DNA of 64,000 nt from Pohlia nutans (GCA_022496805.1 CM040086.1:8620501-8684500), one strand, 5' to 3'. Positions 1 to 11,412 are shown, counted from the first letter of the stretch. Notes: generated from the letters alone by a model not told the origin. Program-made: numbers and translations.

Positions 1-2796
1 TTGCTGCAAACGAGTGCAGTTGCTGTACAATACAGTACAGTACAGGCCTAAAGAAAGTGAGTGTCCAGGCCAGTAGAGCAATCAGCCAATTCAGTTTGGG
101 ATTTCCCTGCACAGATCCCTGAATCCTCAGTGAGTGTGTGTGTGTATGTGGGTGTGTGGATAGGAGAAACTGACAAGTTACTGATTTACGCATGCAACCA
201 CAACTTAATAAGCCTAACAGAATGGCTTTATACTCTGTATGACACAGCCCACCCTCCCAAAACCCGTTTGACCAGGGCCGGCTCCAGGCAGGGAAACCTT
301 CTGTAAGTTCAGTTCATTCAGTTGAGAGAAGAAGCGTCCGTCTGTTTCAGTGAGGGCAGGCAGTGCAGGCAGTGCAGCTTCTAATCCCCCAATCCAAGAG
401 CGGTTAGATCCGGTCACGTAGAATTTATTGACTCACTCTCGCCTGTAAGAATTCATATTCCCCTGCGTGATCATCATTGAAATCTGCAGCACCAGCACCA
501 GCAGTATTGATACTATCACAAAGGGTAGAATACAGAACCATGGTCTCACCTCTGCCGTAGAGCCAAGCTTTTGCACTTGTAGAAATACACTCACATTCAC
601 TGCTACTCGAAAGTCACCTCTTGAAAGCAAGCGGCCTTGGCGAAGGAGTTCTTGGCTACTTGGTGTATTATACAGGGAACCTTGACCGATTCACTGCCAA
701 GTAAATATTACTGCCAAACTGCAGATTATAGCCAGTTTTGCAAGTGGTTGTTCAATTTAGCTAGTGTTCACCAAGAATTCACCATCATCCTTGTACCATT
801 TATTACCTGGTGAATGTGTCAAGGTGCCCTGTGTTAACAAGATTTTTTGCATTGGTAGTATTTTCTTAGCCAGATGGAAGCCCCCTTATCTGGGACCCCG
901 GCTTATTGTTCTGCGCACTTTAATAAATTGGTTTCACTCTTTCAAAAGAAAAGGGAAAAAAGAAAAGAAAAAAAGTGACCTCTTGAAATAATGGGTACAC
1001 GAATTAACCTCACCCTCACGCCCACAAAAACAGCAAGTACCAGTCTATCACTACTAGTAGCACTGTGGCATGAGCAAGACCAGGACAAGGGACAACATCC
1101 ACCACGTATAAACTTAGCCCAGGAGGGCCTGGCTCATATCAGTTCGTCAAACGTGCTGAAGTTGTCCGTCCTGAAAGCAGGCGAAATGAATGAAACCAGC
1201 GAAGATCCCACAGAATCTAGAATAGCACCATCATAGTGCGTGACGGCACAATAATACGAGGGCCGAATATTCTTACCCCTCGCAGCGTGTGAGCAGTAAT
1301 CGCCCTTCATCATAATAGTACTAATAATAATACATAACAAACTGTAAGTAGTAGCAGTACAAGTAGACCTTATTATTATTAAGCTCCCATCAGATCGACC
1401 GTAAACACAAAAGCTAAGAAGCTCTCTCTCATGCTTCTAAGGTTGTGACTGGGAAGAAAGTGATAGATAACATGTTCACATGGCAGTGAGGTGAAAGGAA
1501 TCACTCACTGCCCATGATGGCTCCCTGTCTCTAAACCCCAATTAGGTCAAAACACCAAAGCCAAAACCCAGGAACTAGTGATTTTATCAAGCAGGGATTT
1601 CGAAAGAAACCTAAAATGAGAGCTGATGCAACACACGCCAAGAATCGATGCTCTCCTTTATAACCATTTCCCAGCAAATGATGGGACACATGCAAGCTCT
1701 AGGACAGATGTACAAAATTATACTGAGATGAGGTCCAGGGCAACATAATGATGATGGTGATGATGATGAGAACAGAGGGGAGAAGGGAAGGTGGATTAAG
1801 AGCCGGGTACAATCCAAGAGAGAAAGGAAAGGAAAGGAAAACCCAAGCGAACGTCCCTGAAGGGTGCGCACTGTTTTATAAGAAAAAAAGATGGACTCTA
1901 CACAAATACACAGCGGGCCAAGTGGCAGCAGGAGCAGCGGCAGCAGGAGGGGGGGTAGTACAACTGCTCACATACTGGAAGGGACAAGTGCGCAAATCCC
2001 AGACCCCGGGAAAAGAGTGTTATTAAGCCCCAACAGCTAGCGCCAATGGCTGCTGTCAAAGACATAGACAAAGAATGACCCCTACATTGACACTAGGAGG
2101 AACAACCTGCTTCTTCTTGTTTCAACTATAGTTGTTTGGCTACCTTTTGGAACCTTTGGATCCGATGAATTATGGTTATAAAAACACGGGTCCTGGGGTG
2201 TGAGTAGAGGATGAGGGGGGTGGCGTTGGAGGAGGAAACTCCGGCCGAGAATAGAATCATAAAACTCTCCACCTGAGCGAGACCATCCACCTGACCCCGT
2301 TGGAGTAGTGCACGTTGCCATTGCAACTCCTGCACCTTATTGGATTGATTGGTGTTTTTTTTTTCCATTCCCTTGATTGCACAGCACAAGCGGTGGGACT
2401 GGAAGCGCCAGAGCATCTCAACTACTCCGGCCGCTCCCTGGCCAGATGTAACATCCAACTTGTACAGCAGTACCGTGCATACCCACACCTGGTCTCTGCC
2501 ACAAAGCTTCTTCTTCTTGTTGTTGATGTTGGTGTTGTTGTTGGTTTTCTTGTTGGATAACCCTGTATGGCACAGACGGCCTATTTGATACAAATTCTCA
2601 ATCTAGACGAGAGCAAAGCCAGTGCAACTGCTGCTGCTATGATAGGGTCCTCATCCACAGTCCAGCTCGCCTCGGGTGCGCAGCAGCAGCAACGGCGTCT
2701 TTGTCGTCATTGTCATCATCTTCAAAACTTGGGGGGGTGCTCGTGGTCGTCGTCAACTGCTTCACCATGAGGCAAGGTAAACAAGGAGAGACAATA
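1..2796. other. 3' flank of the TCP gene, no second gene recognised
   Basis: This stretch lies downstream of the minus-strand TCP stop codon and has gene-island base composition rather than the AT-rich composition seen after 5.4 kb. It probably includes the TCP 3' UTR: the minus strand just past the stop is rich in GAT/GAC triplets, and GTT-type triplet runs sit near 2510-2550. The first minus-strand AATAAA signals I notice are near 802 and 427, so the 3' end cannot be fixed by eye. Open frames of up to 155 codons here (for example 2126-2593 minus) show no family motif and overlap each other in several frames. I see no transposon termini. Confidence 0.4.
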
Positions 2797-4195
2797 CTAT
2801 TGGGAGCTGGTCGGATCATCGCCGCTGTCGCCCTGTTGGTGCCCCGAGCCACCCATAGACTGATGGTCAGGGTTCAAGTTGCGGTTATAAGCATTCAAAG
2901 CAGCCAGCATGCCTAAGTGCCCCTCACCGCCGCCACCGCCGCCGCCACCCAGGCCTAACCCCGTGGCAGGCATCTGCTGCCCCCCTTGCTGCAACAACAT
3001 AGACCCAAGCGGCATGTGATGACCCATATGACTGCCCTGAAGCTCGAGCCCCATACCTCCCTGAATGTTGATGCGCGGCATAAGCGCCACCCCGCCACTG
3101 GGCAGCACGGACGCCGTGAGTGGCACCATGGCCTGCTGCTGCCCACTGCCGACAGGGCTGCCGCCGCTGGAGGTGGGAGCATTACCTTGGCCGCCGCCGC
3201 CGCCCGGTCCCAGCTGAATCGACGTCCCCGCCGGTGCCGTCATCCGGTACGAGCCCCCCGCAGTGGGGAATGTCCAGATCTGCTGCTCTGAGGGGCCCGG
3301 CATCACGCCGGGTGTCGACCCACTCGCACTCACCGGCAGCATCCAGATGGTGCCTGGCATGGGGCCACTGCTGCTCACGCCCGCCACCGCCGGCGCCACA
3401 GCCCACATTTGCGCGGGCATCATGCTGGAGGATCCACCGCCCGCCTGCTGCCCCCCTTGCCCCTGTTGCTGCTGCTGCATGGATTGCCTGGCCGTGGTGC
3501 GCACGGGTCGCACGGGCTCGGGATCCTCCTTCATGCGGCCCTGCAGCGGGGAGCCCCGGGGTCTCTTGCGCAACCTGCCATCCCCGGATTCCATCCCTTC
3601 GCCCACCTCCGACGGCCCGCCCACCAAATCCTGGTGCTGGAACGACATCACGTCGTGCCCCATCCCTGGATCCCCATGGCCCAAGCTCATCCGGCGGCTG
3701 GCCTCCATGGCCCGCGTCGCCTCCATCACGCGCTCCTCTGCACTGCCCCAGTCGCTCCGCCCCCGCTGGGCCTGCTCCTGCTGCATCCGCATGTCAGCCT
3801 CTGTCGGGCCGCCCCCGGGCCCTGCCAACCCCAAGCTCCCATGCATTCCCGCTCGCCCCACAGCCGCGACGGCCATGCTTGCGGAGCTGCGCATTGATCC
3901 CTGGATGGACGACGCCAGCGCGGGGACGGTCCCTGTGCCCGTGGCCGCAATTATCGACTGCTCGGATTGCTGCAACAGCCACTCGATGGTTTCCCCGTCG
4001 GATTTGTGCCCAAGCTCACGAGTCAGCTGGAAGATTCGCGCTGCACACGACGCGGGCATGCGAATGCGGCGCCCACGCCCATCCACTTTGGTGTGCCTGT
4101 CTTTCGTGGACGTTCGTTTGGGGGGTTGCTTTTTCACCGCGGCCGCAGCGCCTTGCTGCTGCTGCGCCTGTTGCTGTTGCACCTGTTGTTGCTGT

Positions 4196-4226
<31 letters not shown>

Positions 4227-4383
4227 CTCCAGAGCTCCCCCCCACCACCATACTACCCAGCCCCGAGACGCCCCCGCTGGATTGCCCCTCGGCGCCCGCG
4301 CCGTATTCCTGTCCCATGCCTGCCATGACGAGCGACGTCGAGTCCCCGCCACCTCCTATTCCCTGCCCGCCCATCGACGCCAT
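2797..4383 (-). CDS. Class I (PCF-type) TCP transcription factor, intact 528-aa protein
   Basis: This is a plant-specific DNA-binding transcription factor. Class I TCP proteins act in the nucleus as dimers on GTGGGNCC-like sites and generally promote growth and cell-cycle genes. Residues 92-108 form the basic region ([15 protein letters not shown]), residues 110-125 helix I with Cys113 (the redox-sensitive cysteine of class I), 126-130 the HKSDG loop and 131-145 helix II ([15 protein letters not shown]). The short basic region without the class II insertion and the GTGTVPA tail mark class I. Later motifs MWAVAP, IWMLPV, IWTFP, LMPRIN and [12 protein letters not shown] (488-499) match the TCP8/14/15/22/23 group. 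Residues 54-77 are almost all Gln. The frame is open to 4419, but that first codon is GTG after a TAG; the first ATG is at 4383, and a second in-frame ATG lies three codons further on. The CDS is intronless. QQSEQ replaces the usual QQAEP. Confidence 0.96.
4153..4224 (-). repeat. CAA/CAG tract encoding polyglutamine before the TCP domain
   Basis: The codons for residues 54-77 of the TCP protein are a mixed CAA/CAG run coding for Gln, broken only by one Val and one Ala. It ends six residues before the basic stretch that opens the TCP domain. Mixed codons suggest a moderately stable tract rather than a pure expanding triplet. Gln-rich segments in plant transcription factors often act as activation or interaction regions; for this protein that is inference. 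Confidence 0.9.
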
Positions 4384-4419
4384 CGCTGAGACCAATGACC
4401 CGGCATTCAATTCTCCCAC

Positions 4420-4635
4420 CTAATAAAATTCCTCTCTCACCACTGCGGTAATCACTGCGTCACGCAGCTGCGCCGTGTCAATCGCTGTAAATCTCCCCTA
4501 CTACCCGACGAATCCACGGATTCTAGCGAAGATCTAACACCACCACCATCGCCAGGCTGTGTGCTGCGCACTCCCTCACCTCAAAAAGCAGAATTGCAGA
4601 ACAAAATAAAGATTAAAAAAAATTAAAAATCGTAC
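4420..4635 (-). other. Possible 5' UTR intron of the TCP gene
   Basis: On the minus strand a donor-like TCTAG|GTACGA sits at 4635 and an acceptor-like TTTTATTAG|G at 4420, 37 nt before the ATG. The 216-nt span contains a T-rich, AT-rich stretch near the donor (about 4600-4630) unlike the GC-rich leader around it. No other splice signals were tested. Without transcript data it remains a guess. Confidence 0.3.
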
Positions 4636-4681
4636 CTAGATGGTGCCGCTCCACCCTAGCCAGGCGCACCGCCGATCATCC

Positions 4682-5032
4682 TCATGAAACAACGTTCACC
4701 ACGACAGCAGGCGCGAAGCCAAAACGAAAAGAACGACGCCTAGAGCGCGGCATCCGGAAACCCCGAGATTCGACCATGGAGGGATCCCTCTGGCTGGAAC
4801 CAAGAGGATGTTCGCAACGGGGTGCTACCCTAGAGCGAGGCAGAGTAGGAGGAGATCCAAAGGAAAAGGAAAAGCGAGCAAACAAAGGGGAGAGCGCGGG
4901 GCGGGGCGCGGACTCGCGTTGTTGGGGGTGATGGCGCGGCCGATGCGGGCGAGAACTAAGCGCGAGCGAGCGAGCGAGCGAGCTGCAAACGCGACCGACT
5001 GCTTCGCTGGGCCTGACGAGCGGGCACTCCAT
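4682..5032 (-). other. Upstream ORF (about 116 codons) in the presumed TCP leader
   Basis: A minus-strand ATG at 5032 opens a frame that stops at 4682, before the TCP start and before the possible intron donor. The translation is rich in Arg, Ser and Pro and shows no known domain, as expected of GC-rich leader sequence. If transcription starts near the TATA-like box at 5092-5098, this uORF would be in the mRNA and could reduce TCP translation. If transcription starts further downstream it is irrelevant. Confidence 0.2.
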
Positions 5033-5091
5033 TATTCGCCTGCCCCCTGCCCGCCCGGGATTTCCCCACAAAAAAAAGTAAAAGTAGCGGC

Positions 5092-5098
5092 TATATAC
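5092..5098 (-). promoter_or_regulatory. TATA-like box for the TCP gene
   Basis: The minus strand reads GGGTATATAGCC here, about 710 nt upstream of the TCP ATG, followed by a GC-rich stretch with repeated CGAGCGAG units on the plus strand (4961-4982). This is the best TATA match I see in the GC-rich upstream block. The implied start site near 5065 gives a leader of about 680 nt, long but seen in plant regulatory genes. Confidence 0.35.
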
Positions 5099-5320
5099 CC
5101 ACCCGTGTGTCGTCCGTCCGTCCCATCCGTCCGTCGTGCGCGACGGAGCTCAGTTAGTGCGTTGGAATTATTATTGTTGTTGTGGCCTGTCGTCCGTCAG
5201 TCGTTCGTACCCCCGTTGCCTCCCTTCCCTTTCGATTCCCTGAATCATTCCTTCGTGCCTAGTCTCTATCTCACCTTTGAATCATCTTTGCTCACTTGCT
5301 TGCTTGAGTGCCAATTATGA

Positions 5321-5410
5321 TGCCACCTCTTTCTTTCTCTCTTTTTTTTCTTTTTCTTCATCTCAATCAGCCACCACCCCCCCCCCCCCCCCCCCCCCCT
5401 TTTTTTTTCT
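5321..5410. repeat. Pyrimidine-rich tract with a run of more than 20 C
   Basis: A T/C-rich segment contains an unbroken C run at about 5377-5399 followed directly by a T run. It marks the edge between the TCP gene island and the AT-rich repeat region. Long C runs are prone to length error in assemblies. Confidence 0.85.
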
Positions 5411-5481
5411 TGGGGCGCTTTTAGTGACCGGTTGCACAAACACAAAAAAAATATGGCTCCAAAACGACCGGAAACCCAATA

Positions 5482-5757
5482 CCGTACCAGGAAGGCAGGG
5501 TCGGCAGAAAATAATTCCTTAAAAAAATGTCGAAAAATAAAATAAATTTATTAAGTATTTTGTCGAAATCAGCAAAAATGAAGTCAACAAAAATAGTGGA
5601 CAAAAAACAAAAGAAAACGTTTAGCTGTTAGAAAAATTCAATGTTAGTTATTAATAGCCAAATTTTTAATAATTATTTTTGAAAGTATCGACCCCTACTT
5701 TTAGAACTTTTACTAATTATTCGACACGAAAGTGCCGACCATGCCTTCCTGTTACGG
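5482..5757. mobile_element. TA-flanked MITE, 276 bp
   Basis: The left end CCGTACCAGGAAGGCAGGG is matched in inverted orientation by the right end CCATGCCTTCCTGTTACGG, and the match continues through TCGGCA, giving a TIR of about 27 bp with two or three mismatches. TA lies on both sides (5480-5481 and 5758-5759), as in Tc1/mariner-type elements. The interior is AT-rich and non-coding. It is the nearest transposon to the TCP promoter. Confidence 0.65.
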
Positions 5758-5865
5758 TATTACGTTACTTCATGGTCAATTACGGTGTAATTTTGATTTA
5801 TATTTTGTTTTAAATGCCACATGTCATTTTGTGATTGGTTTGGAGTGACATGAACCTCTCAAAAT

Positions 5866-5985
5866 CTGAAGTAGAAAAGGTGACACTGTTGAGGGAGATG
5901 CCTAAGCAAGTAGTGCCCAATTCCACGCATGCATAGTGATTTTGCTTGGGCGTCTCCTTGTGGAGCGCCACCTTTTCTACTAGTG
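5866..5985. mobile_element. CACTAGTAGAAAAGGTG hairpin MITE, copy 1
   Basis: The ends GTAGAAAAGGTG and CACCTTTTCTACTAGTG are inverted repeats, and the inner arms (gagatgcctaagcaa against ttgcttgggcgtctcc) continue the pairing, so nearly the whole 120 bp can fold. A related copy lies at 47452-47564 and a third forms the right part of 54029-54549. The CACTAG terminus resembles the CACTA (En/Spm) class. Confidence 0.65.
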
Positions 5986-6828
5986 AAATTCAATTTTCAA
6001 CACCGAGGTTGTTGAATCCAACCCTCATGTACGGTATATTGCCAAAACATCTTCGATTATTTTTATAAAATATTGGATCAAATCATGATATTTGGATGAA
6101 AATAACATTGATCTGTGGATGAAAAAACATTTTCTATCCGAAACATGGATGAATGTAGAAATATGTGGCTCTACCGTATTATTTTGTGTCGCCTGTTTAG
6201 CACACAAAAAAGGGGGCTGATCTCACTACTTGCCCACCGCTTACAGATATTTACTAAGAGCTGCCTGCATTACACCTCCCCATGCCATTGTCGGTTTTGT
6301 CGCTGCTGTCGTTGCGAAGAAGAAGAGTGTGCTTTACTTGATGTACAGTACACACATACATAACATACATACCCGCAACTGCTTCTTGTTGTTGTTGCTG
6401 TTGTTTCATCTTTGTGTATATGTAAACGTTGCCTTTTGTCGCTCCCACATGGTTGGTATGTATGTTGTGGAATGGTTTCTTACCCATAATAGCCTTGTAG
6501 CGTAAGGTAGGCCCGTACATGCAAAGTGAAACCTCATCCATGAAGGGGGGCTCACGCCACCTCTACACGTCAACTCGATAAAACAGTTTTGAGATTCGGT
6601 GTGATCATATCATTAACTTGTGTGTTGTGACTACGTAATAATCGGAAAAAAGTTGACACTTCTTTTTGGTTCCGCTCAAGTAGGGCCTGTTGAGTTGTTG
6701 AATTGACAGAACTGATGTCAATTGCCTCTAGTAGGACCATCATTTAGAGATACATGTCTTTCTCTTTCTTTTTCTTTTTCTTTTTAATCAAATGAATGTC
6801 TATTCCATTGATAGAAGAACAAACAAAC
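5986..6828. other. No gene or clear repeat
   Basis: AT-rich DNA with short simple runs (a CTTT run near 6765-6785). Open frames here are under 100 codons, overlap on both strands and show no motif. Confidence 0.5.
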
Positions 6829-6831
6829 ACA

Positions 6832-8192
6832 GGGGGGGGCCGCACAGGAAGCCCAGTTCAATTGAGTTGAACTTAGCCAGTTGAGATTTTCAACTATTAG
6901 TTGAAAGTTTTCAATTGAACTGTAGGCCGCACAGGCAGTTCAGTTTAATCAATTCAGTTAAAAAATTTCAACCCGAGTTTGAGTGTTTTTCAACTGAAGG
7001 CCGCACTGGAAAACCAGTTGAAAATAAAGCAATTGATGAGAATTCATAATTCATCAATGCACCTTTAAACTTTTTATTCATGAATTATTTATTTATAAAT
7101 TTTTTGAAAGCCATATTCAAATGAAAAAAAATGTATTTTTATAATTTGGCATATAGTTCATTATTTTGGAATATAATGATATGTTTACAAAAAATTAGAT
7201 TGATTTTCATAAATTATAATATTTTGATACAAATTAATGTATTTTGTTATAAATTGGATTATTTTAAAGAATTCGATTATTTTTTCGTAAATTATATTAT
7301 CAAAAAACTAATTAGATTATTTTTACACAAATTGGATTGTTGAAACATAGATTATATTATTTAGTATAAATTGGATAATTTGACACAAATTGTATTATAA
7401 ATAAATATATATAATTTCAAATACCATTAAATGCACACACATATATATAAATATGTAATTTTAAGTACACATCATGTATATGTAGTTTTAAATATATTTA
7501 TATAAATATATACTTAAAATAATTAATAATAATCTAAATACATAAATACTTGAATAATTGAAATACTTAATAATAGCCAACAGTCAATTATTTTGAAGAT
7601 AGCCAGCAGATAACCATATAGTTCAATTATTTTGAATTATATATATAACTGAACCTTACTGAACATTTATTACTTCACCTTATATGAACCATACTGAAAA
7701 TAATATATTTTCAGTATAAACTAAATAATATTTTCAGTATATACTAAATAATATTTTCAGTATGTATTTTTTAAGTATCATAATAATTAATTTGTTTATG
7801 TATATACCTATACCTTCAAGATAGCCAGCAGTCAATTTGAAGCAGCTCTAAACAGATACTAAATAAAAATAAACTGGATTACATCCCCCCCATCCCCCCA
7901 AATTATTTATAAATTGTATTATGGAAAATGGGGGGAGGGTTTTCCATAAGCGCGGAGCGAAATCATCCAAAAACTTCACTCAACGGTGGGGGGGAGCACC
8001 GTTGAGTTTCGTAGTGTTAATTTCAACCGTGGTGTGGGGGACCACGGTAGAGAAATTTTCTCACTTGGGGGGACCACAGTTGAGAAATTTTCTCCCAGTT
8101 CAACTAGACCTCCCTGTGCGGCCTCCGGTTGAAATCAATCTCAACCGAAAGCACCTCAATTTTCAACTGAACGGCCCTGTGCGGCCGCCCCC
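6832..8192. mobile_element. GGGGGSGGCCGCACAGG TIR element, 1361 bp, non-autonomous
   Basis: The left end is a G run then CCGCACAGG; the right end CCTGTGCGGCCGCCCCC is its inverse. ACA is present immediately outside both ends. Further copies of the GGCCGCACAGG motif stand inside the left end (about 6925 and 7000, the latter GGCCGCACTGG) and one lies inside the right end (about 8113), interleaved with TTTCAACTGAA motifs. The AT-rich core (7050-7860) holds loose repeats of aaattggatt and ttcagtata. Multiple subterminal motifs suit the hAT or CACTA classes. No transposase frame is present. Confidence 0.65.
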
Positions 8193-8409
8193 ACATAACC
8201 AGAAGGGAAAAAACCCCCTTCAGAATTTATTTTTATTTTTATTTTATTTTCTCTTGGTTTCAAAAGCACAAGAGATACGTATCTTGGAAAATAGGCAGGC
8301 ATTTATCTAGTTGGAAATCAACCCTTTTGAAAAAGACTAATGTTAGTTCTAAGATCATGGTGAATAAAGTGTATGTCGTGGGTACTTTTACTAACTACAC
8401 CTCCATTAA

Positions 8410-8722
8410 TCCCTAAACGTCCCAGCGTCCACAAATTGGATCACGAACAAATTTGAAGCCTTGTGACTTTCTCATACAACCTTGGATGATTTTCATCCAA
8501 GTCACCTTTGAAAGCCTATTAAATTCTCTACCAATCAAAATAAACATTTTGTGATGGGAAGCTGTTGGTAATATTAGAGAGTCCTCCAACTACAAGTACG
8601 TCAAATTTGTTGGGTAGATTTTATGCTTGCAATGGTCTTCTCATGTACACTTCATGTACATCTGAGTCACTACTTTTGAGGCTAGAATCTACTTCTGTTC
8701 AAAGGGTTGGTATGTTTAGGGG
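8410..8722. mobile_element. TTAA-flanked piggyBac-like MITE, family A short form
   Basis: The left end is TTAA then TCCCTAAACGTCCCAGCGTCC; the right end is TATGTTTAGGGG then TTAA. A second copy in inverse orientation is at 15280-15600, recognisable by the shared internal stretch around GACCATTGCAAGCATAAAATC. The left end resembles the longer copies at 58058 and 61111. Confidence 0.75.
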
Positions 8723-8757
8723 TTAACATAGGGAGTCAACATAAGTGCTACCCTTAA

Positions 8758-9120
8758 CCCCTAAAGGAGGTTGTCGATGTTCATACGGTGTGCATATAGG
8801 GAAGAACATTCACATACATGTGGCATTTACTGTAGCATAATGTGTCTTATGGGGTCGGTTTTTTTATATGAGCCTTGTAAGAACTACAAAACATGTTCTT
8901 GTAAAAAAAATAGAATTCTTTCTTGTGCAGAAGATGGTCAAAGAATTTCCTATACAAATGTAGTAGTGAGAAACACTAGACCACATAAAATAAACTTTTA
9001 TGCTTTTAAAGTACAATTACATTTAAAAATATATGAAGCTTATCAAAGCATGTTTTGCTTCACTTTGTAAGTGTGATTTTTTCAAATATGGAACATTTAC
9101 AAACTTTACACGTCAAGACC
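8758..9120. mobile_element. Single left end of a TTAA element; right end not found
   Basis: TTAA at 8754-8757 is followed by CCCCTAAAGGAGGTTG. The same CCTAAAGGAGGTTGC string follows TTAA near 36772. I could not find the partner end, so the limit given is arbitrary. The 99-codon frame at 8771-9070 inside shows no known domain. Confidence 0.35.
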
Positions 9121-9462
9121 GAAAACTAATGCTTCATGATATTTTTATATCTGAAAATTTCAAATTTAGGCTCTAATTTTATGTCGAAATTACACCACTA
9201 CCTTGTTGTAACTTGTACCACCTTCACAAAATTTAAGTTTTAACCTTTTTATTTGTGGCTAACATGGATTTCTTTATGTGTTTGACCTAAAACTTGGTAT
9301 CAAATTCATTTTGTACTCGAATCTTTTGAAATGTTTAGAACTAATAAGAAACATATTAATTCATTCATTCAAAAAAAAATATCATACATAACTTTGATGA
9401 CCACGGTGCACATAAAATGTAGTTTAACTTTTATGCAATGGATTGAGATGTCTACAGGTTAA

Positions 9463-9640
9463 CCCTCGAGGACCCAGATTGCATCTCCTGCTTTTCTAAC
9501 AGCTTTGAGTAGGTCCTATGTGGACTTCTTTTTGTTCAATTTTATTCGTGTTTTTTTTCCCAACATGTGCACGACTACATTGTCGGAGTCCATTCACATC
9601 AGTTTAGTACAAAAAGAACTCGGGTCTGTTCCTCCTACAA
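9463..9640. mobile_element. Left part of a family B TTAA element
   Basis: TTAA at 9459-9462 is followed by CCCTCGAGGACCCAGATTG and then by a stretch ending TTGAGTAGGTCCTATGTGGACTTC, which parallels the interior of the 45712-45953 element. The right end is not recognisable. Confidence 0.4.
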
Positions 9641-9810
9641 TCTGCAGCAATATTTTTCTATAGCAGGATAGAATTACGCAATAGAAATTTCATTACCACG
9701 TGGGCTCTTACCCATTCATCCCACAATAAAGGGTGTCAAAGAAGATATCAAAGTTGAATGGGGTCCAGCTACTACTGTACATGGCAAAGTGAGTACAAAT
9801 GCATGGATAA

Positions 9811-10416
9811 GAGCATCCACACCCATGCACGCTAAAATCGACTTGCTAAAATTATTCATCTACATTTGAAGAGCCCTTGAACTTACACTTCCCTACTCTT
9901 GAACGTCCCTTAAGCACCAAAAGTGCACATCAAATAATCAATGGACCAATCACAACTAGAATGTCGTATATAGTCAACTAAAATTAAATTTGAAGGGCTA
10001 TTTCTTAACACGCTAGAATTGGGGGTCACAGCATTCCCATCTATGCACGCTAAGGCAAACTTGCTGAAATTCTTCATCTACATTTGAAGAGCCCTTACAC
10101 TCACACTCCTCCACCCTTGCACGCCCATCACATATCAAAAGTGCGCATCAAATAGTCAATGGACCAATCGCAAGAAGAATGTGAGGATATAGTCAACTAA
10201 ATGGTGATTTGAAGGCCCAATTTCTAACACGCTGGGATTGAAAGTCAAGAGGTATTTTTGAAGGGCCCTTGGCACTTCTCATCCACTTCTTGAGTGTGAG
10301 AGACTCTAGGAGGGCATGGGTGGTCATGCTTTCAAGAGGCATTTTTGAAGGGCCCTTAGCATTTTTCATCTAGTCATTTTATGAGATTCTCTGGGAGGTC
10401 ATGGATGCGGATGCTC
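9811..10416. mobile_element. PIF/Harbinger-type MITE, 606 bp, TAA duplication
   Basis: The element begins GAGCATCCACACCCATG and ends in the inverse CATGGATGCGGATGCTC, with TAA on both sides (9808-9810, 10417-10419). TIR plus a TWA duplication is the PIF/Harbinger signature. The interior contains two diverged copies of a unit of about 200 bp (9825-10030 and 10045-10255) sharing CATCTACATTTGAAGAGCCC and CAATGGACCAATC. It belongs to the same family as 58869-59339. Confidence 0.85.
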
Positions 10417-10708
10417 TAACAACATAAAACTTTTTGGACTCAACTCCACAATGGATCAATTTGATCCAAAACCTCTTTCCATAATTGTAGAGATAACTAG
10501 TGGGACCCGTGCCATTGAGCACATTGAAGCCACTTGTTTTTGAGCTTGGGTTGTCTCCTCGACGGATTCCAGCGCGGAACGGTCAAGTGAGACAAAGCAT
10601 GTTGTATTGTATAATAGATTCTAATCATGTAAAAGAATACTCTAAACATCGATCCATACAATTGTAAAACCCTCGTTAAAGTAATCACACCTAATTACAA
10701 CACTTTAA

Positions 10709-11408
10709 CCCTTACATGCCGCCAAAACCAAAAATGGCTTTTGGATGATATGAGGCAATCATTAGATGAAGAAGGAATGATGAATTTCATCCAATTCATT
10801 TTGTGAAGGGTTTTCATTGGTCATGCCACCTTTTCAAGTTAAATTCATGTCATTCATGCTTCCTTTTTGGATTTGACATAGAGTCGCAATTACAAAATCA
10901 GTAGTATTTTATATAGTGTATTTTGGATTTTTTAGCTTTTCTACTAAAACTAAATCTAGGCCATGAAAATCAGTTCTATTGCATTTGAGCTTGATTAACA
11001 ATATGTAGCTCACCTAGTCTATTCTCTACTTTACTTTAAATTTTTGGACAACTATGATAATTGAGTGTTTTATTGGAGTTACGAGTTGGTGGGTATTACC
11101 ATGGTGTAGCAAATTTTCTAAATTTAAACACTTATGATTCTCATTTACAATAATGTTCTTCATTGCAAATTACACCTTTGGTTAGAAAAATAAAAAAATT
11201 TGAACATGTTTGTAATTGACATGAATTTTCTTTGCAGACACTTCAAAAATCATAGTAATTTCAAATTTTTAGCAAAGTTTATGAAAAAATTATGATTTGT
11301 AGTAGATACGTGGCTTTATCTACTAAAAATATAAGGATAAATTTTTATCTTATTTATAGTGGAAAATTGAAATGTCACGTGTAAAGCATGATTCCATGCA
11401 TTTATGGG
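10709..11408. mobile_element. Probable TTAA-flanked element, about 700 bp
   Basis: TTAA (10705-10708) then CCCTTACATGCCGCC on the left; CATGCATTTATGGG then TTAA (11409-11412) on the right. An imperfect subterminal palindrome (CCAAAACCA against TGGCTTTTGG) lies at 10722-10743. The TIR match is short, so the right boundary is uncertain. Confidence 0.5.
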
Positions 11409-11412
11409 TTAA

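Noticed and set aside
2126..2593. 155-codon minus-strand frame downstream of TCP
   Set aside because: Contains an Asn/Lys run from a triplet repeat and no recognisable domain; other frames are equally open here.
4384..4419. Twelve-codon N-terminal extension of the TCP frame
   Set aside because: It begins with GTG directly after an in-frame TAG; a plant nuclear gene would use the first ATG at 4383 unless an unseen exon is spliced in.
3120..4423. Plus-strand open frames of 386-402 codons opposite the TCP gene
   Set aside because: They are antisense shadows of a GC-rich coding sequence: one is mostly Pro/Ala/Arg, another has a poly-Cys run opposite the Gln codons, and neither has a domain.
4808..5320. 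170-codon plus-strand frame in the TCP promoter region
   Set aside because: Low-complexity Arg/Ser/Leu translation of GC- and pyrimidine-rich DNA, without a domain; overlaps the minus-strand leader.
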